DNA from: Collibacillus ludicampi
GTDB lineage: Bacteria; Bacillota; Bacilli; Tumebacillales; BOQE01
Length of the DNA stretch: 64,000 nt
NCBI RefSeq assembly: GCF_023705585.1
Contig: NZ_BOQE01000001.1
Coordinates: 3,814,710 to 3,878,709, forward strand
Direction: 5' to 3'
Positions 43,846 to 53,435 of the stretch are shown here, piece after piece. A model generated the notes under the pieces. It searched no databases, was not told the DNA's origin, and saw nothing but the letters and a program-made list of their open reading frames with translations. A program made the position numbers and the translations under genes. Position 1 is the stretch's first letter; every line of letters starts with the position of its first letter.

Positions 43846-45174
43846 TTACACGTAACGTTCTTCTCTCTCGTCTGTGACTACACCGTAAATAAAGGGTTGT
43901 TTCTGCAGTCTTTCACTGGTGATTTGGATGGACTGAGACATTCTCTTTTTCACCTCGTCGAGGCGGGTTTCGTCATTCACATGCAACACGCATAAAGTGT
44001 CACCTTTTCTTACCGGATCCCCGACTTTTTTCGTCAACACGATTCCCACCGCGAGGTCGATTGTGGACTCTTTGGTTTCCCGTCCGGCCCCTAAAAGCAT
44101 GGCACATGTGCCGACTTCTTCCGCATGGATCTTCGCTACATAGCCATCCTCTTGTGCATACACGGGAATCTGTTTCTTTGCTTGAGGCAACAATCGCGTA
44201 TCATCGATGATGCGCGAATCCCCGCCTTGCGCTTCCACGAAACGTTTGAACGTCTCCAGCCCTTTTCCGGAGTGGATTAATTCTTGCAACTGTTCTCTCG
44301 CCCTTTGCGAGTCGGATGCGGCGCCTGCCAACATCAACATGTGCGACCCGAGGACTAGACAGAGTTCCGTGAGATCTTCCGGACCTTCCCCACGCAACGT
44401 ATCGATAGCTTCTTTTACTTCAAGGGAGTTACCGACGGCGAATCCGAGCGGCTGATCCATATCGGAAACGATCGCAACCGTTTTTCTTCCGACTGCCGCT
44501 CCGATTTTCACCATGGCGCGTGCCAATGCGAACGACCCTTCAAGCGTCTTCATGAACGCTCCTGCTCCCGTTTTCACATCGAGCACGATCGCGTCCGCCC
44601 CTGCGGCGATTTTCTTGCTCATGATCGAGCTGGCGATCAGAGGAATCGTATCGACGGTGGCCGTCACGTCCCGTAATGCATATAGCTTTTTGTCAGCGGG
44701 AGCGAGATTGCCTGTCTGACCGATGAGAGCCATTTTGATTCGGTTCACTTGTTCGATGAAGTCCGTTTGACTGAGTTCAACAGAAAACCCCGGAATTGAC
44801 TCCAGTTTATCGATCGTTCCTCCCGTATGCCCTAATCCGCGCCCAGACATTTTTGCGACCGGTACACCCGCAGCTGCCACGAGAGGAGCCAAAACCAGAC
44901 TGGTTTTATCCCCTACACCTCCTGTCGAATGCTTATCCACTTTCGTTCCTGCGATCGCAGATAAATCCAGGATCTCACCCGTATGTACGATCGCCATGGT
45001 GAGATCGGCCGTTTCACGGTCGGTCATCCCTCGTAAGAAAACGGCCATCGCCCATGCAGACATTTGATAATCGGGAATGGAACCATTCACGTACCCTTGA
45101 ATGGCAAACTCGATTTCCTCTTTCGTTAATTCCTCTCCGTCACGCTTCTTGCGAATGATGTCATACATACGCAT
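43846..45174 (-). CDS. pdp: Pyrimidine-nucleoside phosphorylase
   Basis: 442 residues. Cleaves uridine/thymidine with phosphate. Family motifs: [40 protein letters not shown] (phosphate site), [17 protein letters not shown] and [16 protein letters not shown] 45174 is 8 nt after GAGGTG and 6 bp past the pnp stop; last gene of the salvage operon. Confidence 0.96.
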   Translation of the reverse strand: MRMYDIIRKKRDGEELTKEEIEFAIQGYVNGSIPDYQMSAWAMAVFLRGMTDRETADLTMAIVHTGEILDLSAIAGTKVDKHSTGGVGDKTSLVLAPLVAAAGVPVAKMSGRGLGHTGGTIDKLESIPGFSVELSQTDFIEQVNRIKMALIGQTGNLAPADKKLYALRDVTATVDTIPLIASSIMSKKIAAGADAIVLDVKTGAGAFMKTLEGSFALARAMVKIGAAVGRKTVAIVSDMDQPLGFAVGNSLEVKEAIDTLRGEGPEDLTELCLVLGSHMLMLAGAASDSQRAREQLQELIHSGKGLETFKRFVEAQGGDSRIIDDTRLLPQAKKQIPVYAQEDGYVAKIHAEEVGTCAMLLGAGRETKESTIDLAVGIVLTKKVGDPVRKGDTLCVLHVNDETRLDEVKKRMSQSIQITSERLQKQPFIYGVVTDEREERYV

Positions 45175-45179
45175 ACGAA

Positions 45180-45998
45180 TTACACCTCGGCAATGATACC
45201 TTTGACCAGATTGATAAATTTCGGACGCGTTCGTTCCGCCACTTCCACCACGCGATCATGCGTCAAGGGCTCCAGCTCCTCGCCGATCGCCATATCGGTG
45301 ATACAAGCGATGCCTAACACCCGTAGGCCCGCATGGTTCGCGACGATCACTTCAGGTACGGTCGACATGCCAAGCGCATCGGCCCCCAAATTGCGCAGCA
45401 TGATTAACTCGCTCGGCGTACAATACGTGGGACCAGAAATGCCAATGTAAACCCCTTTTTGCACGTTCACTCCCTGTTTCAATGCAACCGTTTCTGCCAA
45501 ACGGACCAATTCCCGATCGTACGCTTGCGACATATCGGGAAAACGAGGACCCAGTTTCGGATCGTTTACACCGATAAGCGGATTGTCCCCTGTAAAATTA
45601 ATGTGATCGGTGATCAACATCAAGTCGCCCGGTGCGAACGCACGGTTCATCCCTCCGCATGCGTTTGTTACCACGAGCGTTTTACATCCCAAAAAGCGCA
45701 TGACATATACGGGCATCGTGATCTCTTTTTGCGAATAGCCTTCATAAAAATGAAAGCGACCTTGCATGGCGATGACGACCTTGCCGCAAAGCGTGCCAAT
45801 TACAAGTTTTCCCGCATGACCTTCGACCGTTGATACGGGGAAATGAGGAATATCCTTATAATCGATGATCACGGGATTTTCGATCTCGTCAGCCAATACA
45901 CCGAGACCCGAGCCAAGGATCAGCCCTACTTCAGGCACCAGATCGGTCTGCTTTTGTATGTATGAAACGGCTTCTTCAATCTTAGCGACGTAATTCAA
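45180..45998 (-). CDS. punA: Purine-nucleoside phosphorylase (copy 2 of the pair)
   Basis: 272 residues, trimeric PNP family: [53 protein letters not shown] and [27 protein letters not shown]. Converts purine (deoxy)ribonucleosides to base and sugar phosphate. Start TTG 45998 behind AAGGAGG. About half of its residues match the adjacent copy; the AMRML/LIMLR region and C-terminus differ. Confidence 0.95.
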   Translation of the reverse strand: MNYVAKIEEAVSYIQKQTDLVPEVGLILGSGLGVLADEIENPVIIDYKDIPHFPVSTVEGHAGKLVIGTLCGKVVIAMQGRFHFYEGYSQKEITMPVYVMRFLGCKTLVVTNACGGMNRAFAPGDLMLITDHINFTGDNPLIGVNDPKLGPRFPDMSQAYDRELVRLAETVALKQGVNVQKGVYIGISGPTYCTPSELIMLRNLGADALGMSTVPEVIVANHAGLRVLGIACITDMAIGEELEPLTHDRVVEVAERTRPKFINLVKGIIAEV

Positions 45999-46010
45999 AA
46001 TGATACCTCC

Positions 46011-46838
46011 TTACTTCAACCTGGATACGATTTCACGTACCAAAGCGACGAATTGGCTGCGAATCCGCTTTGTAATTTCGATCACTTCATCATGGCTGAG
46101 AGGCGTATCCAAAATTCCGGCCGCCTTATTGGCGATGCAAGAAATCCCCAATACGCGAATTCCCATATGGTTCGCCACGATCACTTCAGGAACAGTTGAC
46201 ATCCCGACCGCATCCCCGCCCAGTAAACGGAGCATACGGATCTCTGCCGGCGTCTCATAGGAGGGGCCGGTCAATCCCACGTAAACGCCCTCGCGCAATT
46301 CGAGCCCTTGTTCTCGCGCCACTTCATGCGCGAGTGTGCGCAATTCAGGTGCGTATGCGTTTGACATGTCGGGAAAACGAGGACCCAAGCGATCGTCGTT
46401 CGGACCGATCAATGGATTACGGAACATCAGATTCAAATGGTCTCTGATCACCATTAAATCGCCTGCTTCCCATTCCGGGACAATGCCTCCCGCCGCGTTG
46501 GTAACTACGATCGTCTCGATACCGAGCGCCTTCATCACACGAACTGGGAATGTCACCTGTGAAAGCGTATACCCTTCATAGTAGTGAAAGCGACCTTTCA
46601 TGACAGCAACCGGTGTTCCCGAAAGCTTTCCGAAAACGAATGTACTCGCGTGCCCTTCGACCGTAGAAACAGGAAAATGCGGAATTTCGCTGTACGGAAT
46701 TTCTACAGCATCCTCTACTTCGTCCGCCAATACACCGAGTCCTGATCCCAGTATAAGGCCTACTTTCGGAGCGATTTGAATTTTGGATGCAATGTAGGAA
46801 CGTGCCTCTTCCATTTGTTTGGCCAGCTCGATTGACAT
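46011..46838 (-). CDS. punA: Purine-nucleoside phosphorylase (copy 1 of the pair)
   Basis: About 275 residues with the same PNP motifs: [49 protein letters not shown] and [27 protein letters not shown] (the base-site MRxLRxLGAD region). ATG 46838 after GAGAGGG. It lies 12 bp before the second copy. Tandem divergent copies suggest different nucleoside preference (inference). Confidence 0.95.
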   Translation of the reverse strand: MSIELAKQMEEARSYIASKIQIAPKVGLILGSGLGVLADEVEDAVEIPYSEIPHFPVSTVEGHASTFVFGKLSGTPVAVMKGRFHYYEGYTLSQVTFPVRVMKALGIETIVVTNAAGGIVPEWEAGDLMVIRDHLNLMFRNPLIGPNDDRLGPRFPDMSNAYAPELRTLAHEVAREQGLELREGVYVGLTGPSYETPAEIRMLRLLGGDAVGMSTVPEVIVANHMGIRVLGISCIANKAAGILDTPLSHDEVIEITKRIRSQFVALVREIVSRLK

Positions 46839-46849
46839 ATGGATCCCTC

Positions 46850-48025
46850 TCATTCCTTGATGATTTCTTTATAAAAACTCGTCCCTATTCCAGGATTCGG
46901 GACACCGAAGTTTTCTGCAATGGTGGCCCCAATATCGGCGAACGTCTCACGCGTTCCAAGGTCAACCCCCTGTTTCGTTTGTTTGCCGTAAACGAGAAGC
47001 GGAACAAACTCACGCGTATGATCTGTACTTTCCGTCGTCGGATCGCACCCATGATCGGCAGTCAAGATCAGAAGATCATCCTTCCGCAGCATGGCTTCTA
47101 TCTCCGGCAAACGTGCGTCAAAATCTTCGATCGCTTTCGCAAACCCCTTGGGATCATTGCGATGTCCGTACAACATGTCAAAATCCACGAGATTTGTAAA
47201 TATTAATCCTCGTTCTACTCGATTCATATAATCGAGTGTTTTATCAACACCGTCCATATTTCCATTCGTATGCGTGCCGCCCGTGATGCCAGATCCTCCG
47301 TAAATATCTTCGATTTTACCGATCCCGATAACATCCAACCCCGCTTCTTGCAACTCATTCAGTACTGTGCGGCCGAAATTTAATGAATAATCGCGCCGGT
47401 TTGCCGTACGCGCATAATTCCCTTTCTTACCGACGAATGGGCGAGCAATTACCCGACCTACTCCATGTTCTCCAACGAGGAGTGCTCGGGCAACTTCACA
47501 CATGTGATAGAGCTCTTCGAGAGGAATGACTTCCTCGTGCGCAGCGATCTGGAAGACAGAATCGCCCGACGTGTAAACGATTGGATAGCCCGTTCGTACA
47601 TGTTCATCACCAAGCTCCTTGATGATCTCAGTACCTGACGCCGGTTTATTTCCGAGGGTCTTACGTCCGATTCGCCGTTCAAATTCATCCATAATCACGC
47701 GTGGAAATCCGTCCGGATACGTAGGCAACGGTTTTTCCAAACGGACGCCCACCATTTCCCAGTGCCCGTTCGTAGTATCTTTTCCGGCAGATTGTTCCGC
47801 CATTTTCCCGTAACAGCCCATCGCAACATCTGCCGAAACACCTTCAATTTCATGGATGCGTCCAAGTCCCAAGCGCGCCAAGTTGGGCACACGAAGCCCG
47901 CCAACCGCTTTTGCTATGTTTGCGAGCGTATTCGCTCCGGTATCCCCGTACTCGGCAGCATCATACATTTCACCGATCCCACAACTGTCAAGAACAATGA
48001 ATATGATCCGGTTGAACCTATACAT
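46850..48025 (-). CDS. deoB: Phosphopentomutase
   Basis: 391 residues, alkaline-phosphatase-like metalloenzyme: [19 protein letters not shown] (metal Asp), [12 protein letters not shown] (phospho-Thr), [25 protein letters not shown] and LTADHGCDP (metal site). Interconverts (deoxy)ribose 1- and 5-phosphates from the phosphorylases downstream. ATG 48025 after GGAAGGTG. First gene of the operon. Confidence 0.97.
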   Translation of the reverse strand: MYRFNRIIFIVLDSCGIGEMYDAAEYGDTGANTLANIAKAVGGLRVPNLARLGLGRIHEIEGVSADVAMGCYGKMAEQSAGKDTTNGHWEMVGVRLEKPLPTYPDGFPRVIMDEFERRIGRKTLGNKPASGTEIIKELGDEHVRTGYPIVYTSGDSVFQIAAHEEVIPLEELYHMCEVARALLVGEHGVGRVIARPFVGKKGNYARTANRRDYSLNFGRTVLNELQEAGLDVIGIGKIEDIYGGSGITGGTHTNGNMDGVDKTLDYMNRVERGLIFTNLVDFDMLYGHRNDPKGFAKAIEDFDARLPEIEAMLRKDDLLILTADHGCDPTTESTDHTREFVPLLVYGKQTKQGVDLGTRETFADIGATIAENFGVPNPGIGTSFYKEIIKE

Positions 48026-48126
48026 CAGTCATCACCTTCCGTTTTCGTCCTCTGTCTGCATCGGTCTATTTTTCCTAAAAAAAGCTTACCCTAAACATAC
48101 TCTAAAGGACAGATGTCTGACAACCT

Positions 48127-48209
48127 CTTTTTGAAGAAAGATGTTCAAAAAGGCTGCATCTGTATATCATATGATCATCCAAGCTACACACAAATGAATC
48201 CTTTTTGAA
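48127..48209 (-). promoter_or_regulatory. Promoter and DeoR-like operator of the deoB-pnp-pnp-pdp operon
   Basis: On the minus strand TTGTGT (48188-48193), 16 nt, TATGAT (48166-48171) form a promoter. Just downstream lies a perfect inverted repeat CTTTTTGAA-N8-TTCAAAAAG (48127-48152). A third CTTTTTGAA half-site (48201-48209) lies just upstream of the -35. A palindrome at +1 plus a distant half-site resembles the B. subtilis DeoR arrangement. Confidence 0.6.
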
Positions 48210-48252
48210 CAGTCTCTATATAAAAGAATCACACGACTTACTTGAAACATTT

Positions 48253-49140
48253 CTAAGCGCGTGGATGGGTTTGTTCATACACTTCTTTAAGCCTTGTTTT
48301 CGTGATATGCGTATAAATTTGCGTCGTCGATATATCGGCATGTCCCAGCATTTCTTGTACGGAGCGAAGATCCGCTCCATTTTCGAGCAGATGCGTAGCA
48401 AAAGAATGACGTAACGTGTGAGGCGTAATCTCCTTATCGATCGCCGCCAGTTTCGCATATTTCTTGATAATCTTCCAAAATCCCTGGCGAGAGAGACGAC
48501 GTCCGTGATGATTCAAAAATAGTGCAGGTTCATGGATATCGCGCACAAGTTTCGTGCGTGATCGAGCCAGATATTGATGAACGTATCTTTCAGCGACAGA
48601 ACCTAAGGGAATGATCCGTTCTTTGTTCCCTTTTCCTGTACATTTAAGAAATCCCATATTTAAATTCACGTCTTCAACATTTAAGGAAACAAGCTCCGTG
48701 ACGCGAATTCCCGTCGCATAAAGCAATTCAAGCATCGCTTTGTCGCGCAGACCGGAAACCTTCGAGATATCAGGGCTCTGTAAAAGCGCTTCCACCTCTT
48801 CCACGGAAAGGACTTTCGGTAAGCGTTTTTCTATTTTCGGAGATTCCAGATTTGCCGTCGGATCACCGTCGATAAATCCGTCCCGCAAGAGAAATCCGAA
48901 GAAGGTACGAATGCTTGCCAAGTTGCGGGAAATGGTGGAATTCGCTTTCCCTTTCCTTTGCAAATCAGCGAGAAATGAAATGATCGTAGCGCGACGCAGT
49001 TGATTCACATCTGTAATACTGTTTTGTCTTACATGGTTCGCAAAGTTTGTCAGGTCACGCCGGTAAGACTCAAGCGTATTATTCGCAAGCCCTCGCTCCA
49101 CGGCGAGATACTGGATAAAGCGGTCGATCAGCTTGTCCAT
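48253..49140 (-). CDS. xerD: Tyrosine recombinase XerD
   Basis: 295 residues. N-terminal SAM-like domain (FIQYLAVERGLANNTLESYRRD) and catalytic domain with Arg in LYATGIRVTELVSL, HTLRHSFATHLLENGADLRSVQEMLGH and the nucleophile in TTQIYTHIT. With XerC it resolves chromosome dimers at dif. ATG 49140 after AAAGGAG. Position between yqzK and deoB matches Bacillus, supporting XerD over a phage integrase. Confidence 0.95.
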   Translation of the reverse strand: MDKLIDRFIQYLAVERGLANNTLESYRRDLTNFANHVRQNSITDVNQLRRATIISFLADLQRKGKANSTISRNLASIRTFFGFLLRDGFIDGDPTANLESPKIEKRLPKVLSVEEVEALLQSPDISKVSGLRDKAMLELLYATGIRVTELVSLNVEDVNLNMGFLKCTGKGNKERIIPLGSVAERYVHQYLARSRTKLVRDIHEPALFLNHHGRRLSRQGFWKIIKKYAKLAAIDKEITPHTLRHSFATHLLENGADLRSVQEMLGHADISTTQIYTHITKTRLKEVYEQTHPRA

Positions 49141-49311
49141 GAATCAAACTCCTTTATACTCGGAACCGTTCTTGCGTTCTGCATAAATGATTCGACGAAA
49201 CGTTCGCAAATCCTTCCCTCTATATGAAGGAAGGTATTTCGCTCTTTTACGGGGCCCGTTTTCGGTAGCTCGAACTTACGGGTAATGGTAGTTTACTTAC
49301 GGTGCGAGGGC

Positions 49312-49548
49312 CTATTCGCCGGTCATGTAAAATTCCACCAAACGCTCCAACCATGATTTCCACCATGGTCCCTGCTGATCGTTTAACGCGTGCACTTTTA
49401 CAGCGTCTTGACGGGGTTCACGGTAAGGATCAGTGTGTTGAACCATCTCTTGAAAGACGCCGAATAATTTAAAAAGGACAAAACTGAACAGCACGATATA
49501 GACGGTCATTCGCAAGTAGCGGATCCATCTGCGAACGGATATGATCAT
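49312..49548 (-). CDS. yqzK: DUF4227 membrane protein (YqzK-like)
   Basis: 78 residues with an N-terminal membrane helix (MTVYIVLFSFVLFKLFGVFQEMV) and a soluble tail. Similar small proteins lie between fur and xerD in Bacillus (YqzK). Function unknown. ATG 49548 after GAGAGAGG. Confidence 0.75.
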   Translation of the reverse strand: MIISVRRWIRYLRMTVYIVLFSFVLFKLFGVFQEMVQHTDPYREPRQDAVKVHALNDQQGPWWKSWLERLVEFYMTGE

Positions 49549-49580
49549 CCGGCCTCTCTCCTTCCTACCCTAATCATATG

Positions 49581-49615
49581 AAAAAGGTTGGGAGCATATG
49601 CTTCCCAACCTTTTT
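49581..49615. terminator. Bidirectional terminator between the ald remnant and yqzK
   Basis: A perfect 13-bp stem AAAAAGGTTGGGA / TCCCAACCTTTTT around a GCATATGC loop, with T runs on both strands. Confidence 0.9.
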
Positions 49616-49637
49616 CATTTAAAAGAGAACTGCTACT

Positions 49638-49910
49638 TTATATATTTTTCAGCGGTGTATACATTTGACCCAAAGCGGCCGCTACCGCTTGATGAGTCAC
49701 TTTCCCCTCAATGACATTAACTCCTCTTGCAAGTGCCTGATTGTTTGTGATCGCTTCACGATATCCTTTATTGGCAATTTCCGTTACGTAACTCAGCGTT
49801 GCATTGGTCAGGGCCATCGTGGCTATACGTGGTACTGCGTCCGGTATATTGGCAACAGCGTAGTGGATCACTCCAAACTTTTCGATCTCCTTTGGAATGC
49901 CCACAATCAT
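49638..49910 (-). pseudogene. ald: Alanine dehydrogenase with large internal deletion
   Basis: 90 codons from ATG 49910 with a GGGGG-type ribosome site and a terminator after. The first residues MIVGIPKEI match the Ald N-terminus; the next, [19 protein letters not shown] through [18 protein letters not shown] to the end, match its last ~80 residues. About 280 central residues, including the NAD domain and most of the catalytic site, are gone, joined in frame. It cannot be an active Ald. It is expressed only if its promoter remains. Confidence 0.85.
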
Positions 49911-49925
49911 ACGACGGAATCCCCC

Positions 49926-50381
49926 TTAGTCGCCCAAAGTCGAATCCTCTTGCAAGCAATCCGCACAGTATCCGAGAAAACTCACCCGATGATCGACGAT
50001 CTTGAAGTTATGCTCCCGTTCCACCTTAGCCTCCAGACTGTCCAGCAAATCTTCGATCTCAAACAGTCGATTGCACTTCAAACAGATCAGGTGATGGTGA
50101 TGATGCGGATGATCGTCCGAACGAAACTCATAACGCGCGACACCATCACCAAAGTTCAACTTTTCGATAATTTTAAGTTCAGAAAGCAAGTCGAGTGTCC
50201 GGTAAACGGTGGCCAATCCGATATCAGGCGCTTTTTGCTTCACAAGCATAAAAATTTCCTCAGCCGATAAGTGGGCTTCCTCATTTTCGAGGAGAACTCG
50301 CAAAGTCGCTTCTCTTTGAGGGGTTAGCTTGAACGATTCGGCATGCAATTGTTTCTTGATCCGTTCGAGCTTTTCGTGCAT
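49926..50381 (-). CDS. fur: Ferric uptake regulator Fur
   Basis: 151 residues. N-terminal winged helix: FKLTPQREATLRVLLENEEAHLSAEEIF and GLATVYRTLDLLSELKIIEKL. C-terminal metal domain: HHHHHLICLKCNRLFEIED and DHRVSFLGYCADC. The two CxxC pairs bind structural zinc. Synteny with yqzK/spoIIM supports Fur rather than PerR or Zur. ATG 50381 after GGAGGGG. Confidence 0.94.
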   Translation of the reverse strand: MHEKLERIKKQLHAESFKLTPQREATLRVLLENEEAHLSAEEIFMLVKQKAPDIGLATVYRTLDLLSELKIIEKLNFGDGVARYEFRSDDHPHHHHHLICLKCNRLFEIEDLLDSLEAKVEREHNFKIVDHRVSFLGYCADCLQEDSTLGD

Positions 50382-50446
50382 GCAGACCCCTCCTCTGCCG
50401 CTGCAAATGTGACTGTCACCATTATATTGTATGCCATTTTGCAGTG

Positions 50447-50782
50447 TCAAACCCGGCTCATGATCTCCAACATCTTCTCAAAATTATCCGGTTGGACGGG
50501 ATCTTCCAGCGCCAATTTGTTTTTCACAATATGACCGCATCTCTTGCAACGATGGACGACCATATAGCCTTTTTTCGAATGTTTTTCAATAGCAATCGGT
50601 TCCAAAATCCCTTTGCAATCGGACAACCGGTCTCCGGGATTCACATCTAAATGAAGGGAATAAAAACATTCAGGACAATGGTTGCGACACCCTCCCGCGG
50701 CGAGCGGCTTCACGTACGCACCGCAATTCAGACAGACGAATGACTCGTTCCGAACCGTAAATTGGCGTGTCTTCCCGCCCAT
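50447..50782 (-). CDS. RNHCP domain protein
   Basis: About 111 residues with the RNHCP motif: NESFVCLNCGAYV, the name-giving RNHCPECFYSLHLD and HRCKRCGHIVKNKL. Three CxxC/HCxxC groups suggest zinc binding. Function unknown. ATG 50782 after GAGAGGTG. It lies 15 bp past spoIIM and before fur, in one direction. Confidence 0.85.
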   Translation of the reverse strand: MGGKTRQFTVRNESFVCLNCGAYVKPLAAGGCRNHCPECFYSLHLDVNPGDRLSDCKGILEPIAIEKHSKKGYMVVHRCKRCGHIVKNKLALEDPVQPDNFEKMLEIMSRV

Positions 50783-50797
50783 GTAAACACCTCTCAC

Positions 50798-51430
50798 TTA
50801 CAAATATGGAGTAACTAATTTCATCAAAATCGGTGAGATATATCCTTCTATAAAAGAAGAGATGGTCAGTACAACCGCTACGACGAGCATCAAACCGGAA
50901 TACGTGAGAAACGAATGGTAGATCGGCAAGTTTCTCTGTGAAAAACGTGAACGCACGAGCATTAATGAAAATGCGATCCCTGCCACGCCTGCAACAATCA
51001 ACGCGGGCACTGCGATGAGATTTTGCGGAAAAACGGCCAAGATCGCGAACAATAACCCTTTTCCTGAAAATTGTTCCACCAGAAAACCAACGGTGAATCC
51101 GATCATGAAACCTTTGAAAAAAATAAGTACGACGATTAAGGGCAACCCGATAATCGATAAGCCAAGAATCCAAATCAACCCCACCATTTTTAGGTTCTTG
51201 GCTATAGAATCCCAAGTGACGATGGTGGAATTGGCCAATTGATTATCGTTAACCGCCGTAATAAACCCATGCAATTGATTATAGAGTTCAACTTTTTGAT
51301 CTTGCGCAAGTGCGTTGACAACGATCGCCCCGAAGATGATGCCCACAAATATTAGAACAATCGTGTAAATATATAGTTTGGCGTGTTCCTGCACATATCT
51401 CGTCGCATGGACTTTGAACCTACGGGCCAT
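50798..51430 (-). CDS. spoIIM: Stage II sporulation protein M
   Basis: 210 residues with about five membrane helices (SpoIIM/DUF95 family): YIYTIVLIFVGIIFGAIVVNAL, ILGLSIIGLPLIVVLIFFKGFMIGF and FPQNLIAVPALIVAGVAGI. In B. subtilis it forms the DMP complex with SpoIID/SpoIIP for septal thinning and engulfment. ATG 51430 after GAGGGGG. Confidence 0.94.
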   Translation of the reverse strand: MARRFKVHATRYVQEHAKLYIYTIVLIFVGIIFGAIVVNALAQDQKVELYNQLHGFITAVNDNQLANSTIVTWDSIAKNLKMVGLIWILGLSIIGLPLIVVLIFFKGFMIGFTVGFLVEQFSGKGLLFAILAVFPQNLIAVPALIVAGVAGIAFSLMLVRSRFSQRNLPIYHSFLTYSGLMLVVAVVLTISSFIEGYISPILMKLVTPYL

Positions 51431-51498
51431 CACGGCTTCCCCCTCTTGTCCAACTTCAACAACATGTATATGTTGGACAAAAGGAAGTTATCACTCTA

Positions 51499-52677
51499 TC
51501 AATGATTTCCTCCCACTCTTCCGTATTTTCCGCCTCCCCCCGTTACCAAAGGCAGACGCCCTGTGCGCGCAAGCACGATATCATTCGCGATCCTCTCTCC
51601 GACGATACGTGCCAGGTCGTCCTCTGTCGCCCGGTGGAGAATATTCATCTCCGTCCCAAATTCAGCAAGTAATTTGTCGATGGTGCGTTTACCGATCTTT
51701 GGTATGAATTCGAGCGGTACCTGATAATAGTATGGCGGACGATGGGCCGGGTGAACCGGCTTCTTGCGATCGGCGATCTCATGAATGCGATCGATCACCC
51801 CGAGAACGACATGCGCACTCTCGCATTTTGGACATTGAATGACAGGAGGTGGATTCGTGGCGATCTGTTTACATTGCAGGCAATACGTACGGTGGTACTT
51901 GCCAAGCGCGGGCGTCAATCCGTAATTAGCCGTGACGCTTCTCCCTTCTTGTCGCAGAAGCGATTTTTTCACTTCTTCAAAAGAAGGAGACTGTATGATG
52001 ATCCTGTTATATTCTCGTCCGATTTTCGCCAATGAATGTGCATCAGAATTCGATACAAATGTGATATCCTGCAGTTCGGATAACAGATCGGCAAGATCCG
52101 AATCGGAGGATAGCCCTAACTCCAAGGCGGTTACACGCGAGAGATCAAGCATCTCGCGGGCTGACGCGACACAGTTCCCATATACGCTTTTATGGGGGGT
52201 AAAGGCGTGATTGATGATAAACATCCCCCCGAAATCGTCAGCCACGCGTTGAAGTTCACTCGCAGTGGTATTCGCTCTCTGTGAAGACAAGACGGGATTG
52301 GTCACCCGATCGGCAAGCCACCGGGAGAACTCTCCCATTCGCTCGAGATCCGGCAACCATATACCGAAATGTGCCGTTCCGCCGGATGGGCCCGATGTCT
52401 CTACCTCAGCTCCCAGCAAGATGGTCACTTTTCCTTGGTAACTGAGACCCCCTCTATCCAAAGGAGTTAGTTCTCCACGCTTAACCAGTTCGCGAAACTC
52501 ATCCAGCACAGGCGGGGATGAAGCGTCAATAATTCCAATGATATCGATGCCTTTTCGTTCTGCTGCTTCCCTAATAATTGAAAAGAGGGTCAGATCGCGG
52601 CTGGCCGTTATTTTGACCGCTTGTCCCCCTTTCGTTCGTCCGATATGAATGTGTAAATCCAGAAAATACTCTTTCAT
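51499..52677 (-). CDS. Endonuclease Q-like PHP-domain protein (YqxK type)
   Basis: About 392 residues. N-terminal PHP metal domain: YFLDLHIHIGR, GIIDASSPP, LLGAEVET, FIINHAFTPHKSVYG and FVSNSDAHSLAKIG. A zinc ribbon (CLQC, CPKC, ~266-290) and a C-terminal helix-hairpin-helix (FIPKIGKRTIDKLLAEFGTE) follow. Endonuclease Q cuts DNA at deaminated bases, and B. pumilus has a studied homologue; assignment is from domain order. ATG overlaps the nudF stop (ATGA). Confidence 0.85.
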   Translation of the reverse strand: MKEYFLDLHIHIGRTKGGQAVKITASRDLTLFSIIREAAERKGIDIIGIIDASSPPVLDEFRELVKRGELTPLDRGGLSYQGKVTILLGAEVETSGPSGGTAHFGIWLPDLERMGEFSRWLADRVTNPVLSSQRANTTASELQRVADDFGGMFIINHAFTPHKSVYGNCVASAREMLDLSRVTALELGLSSDSDLADLLSELQDITFVSNSDAHSLAKIGREYNRIIIQSPSFEEVKKSLLRQEGRSVTANYGLTPALGKYHRTYCLQCKQIATNPPPVIQCPKCESAHVVLGVIDRIHEIADRKKPVHPAHRPPYYYQVPLEFIPKIGKRTIDKLLAEFGTEMNILHRATEDDLARIVGERIANDIVLARTGRLPLVTGGGGKYGRVGGNH

Positions 52678-53203
52678 TTCAGCCACCTGTACAGCGCGAT
52701 CAACGTTTTTGCGTCATGAATCATATCCTTCTCAATCATCTGCATCACTTCCTCACGGTCTGCCTCAATGAGGTCAAGAAACTCGTCAGGATCCAATTGT
52801 CTCGTTCCTTTCGTCAAATCGCGGGCCATATAGAGATAAATCTTCTCATCGGCAAATCCCGGCGATGTATAAAAACTGTGTACAAATTCCCAAGTACCTG
52901 CTGTATAACCCGTCTCCTCGATGAGTTCCCTCTTCGCACATTCCAAAGGCTCTTCCCCTTTTTCCAACTTCCCGGCCGGAATTTCAATCAGTACTTCGTC
53001 GCAAGGTTTGCGATACTGTTTCACCAGTATGATTTTATTCTCGGAGGTAACCGCCAACACAGCTACCGCCCCCGGATGCCGAACGATTTCTCTGCTTGTC
53101 TTTTTGTTGTTGGGCAGGCGCACCGTTTCGATTTGCAAACGAATGATGCGTCCTTCATAAATCGTTTCCGTTTTACCGTCTCTTCCCGCAGATGTTCATC
53201 CAT
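52674..53203 (-). pseudogene. nudF: ADP-ribose pyrophosphatase (NUDIX), frameshifted
   Basis: ATG 53203 begins MDEHLREETVK. The continuation TETIYEGRIIRLQIETVRL to the end is in another frame; one A is missing from the run at 53171-53174 (plus strand tttt). Restored, 531 nt gives 176 residues, normal for NudF. The catalytic part is intact, with the NUDIX box GKLEKGEEPLECAKRELIEETG. An internal TTG 53138 could give 154 residues without the N-terminal strand. Either a real lesion or a base-call error. Coupled to the EndoQ-like gene. Confidence 0.82.
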
Positions 53204-53288
53204 TCTCCCGCCCCCGATTCAATCAAGTATAACTTGTCCCTTCTCTGAATACGCTAGAAACAAAAAGCAAACGATAGGAGATCTGATC

Positions 53289-53435
53289 ATGAAAATATAC
53301 ACCTCAAACCAACAGATTCGGTTAGTAGGAAAAGGGTGGCAGATTCGCGCATATCTTCGACAATTTAAAAACAGTAAAACTACATTACAGAAATATTTGT
53401 CCATGAGTCACGCACGTGTGACTTCGCAAAATTAA
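53289..53435 (+). CDS. mciZ: Z-ring inhibitor MciZ homologue
   Basis: 48 residues from ATG 53289, 8 nt after AGGAG. The central LVGKGWQIRAYLRQF closely parallels B. subtilis MciZ (LVGKAWEIRAKLKEY), a 40-residue mother-cell peptide that caps FtsZ filaments and blocks Z-ring formation during sporulation. Position next to nudF also matches. The C-terminus is ~8 residues longer and overlaps the convergent DUF3866 gene by 56 bp. Confidence 0.78.
   Translation: MKIYTSNQQIRLVGKGWQIRAYLRQFKNSKTTLQKYLSMSHARVTSQN

Noticed and set aside
48253-49140. Tyrosine recombinase as a sign of an integrated element
   Set aside because: The position next to deoB and yqzK and the XerD motifs show it is the housekeeping recombinase; no att-like repeats or phage genes are nearby.
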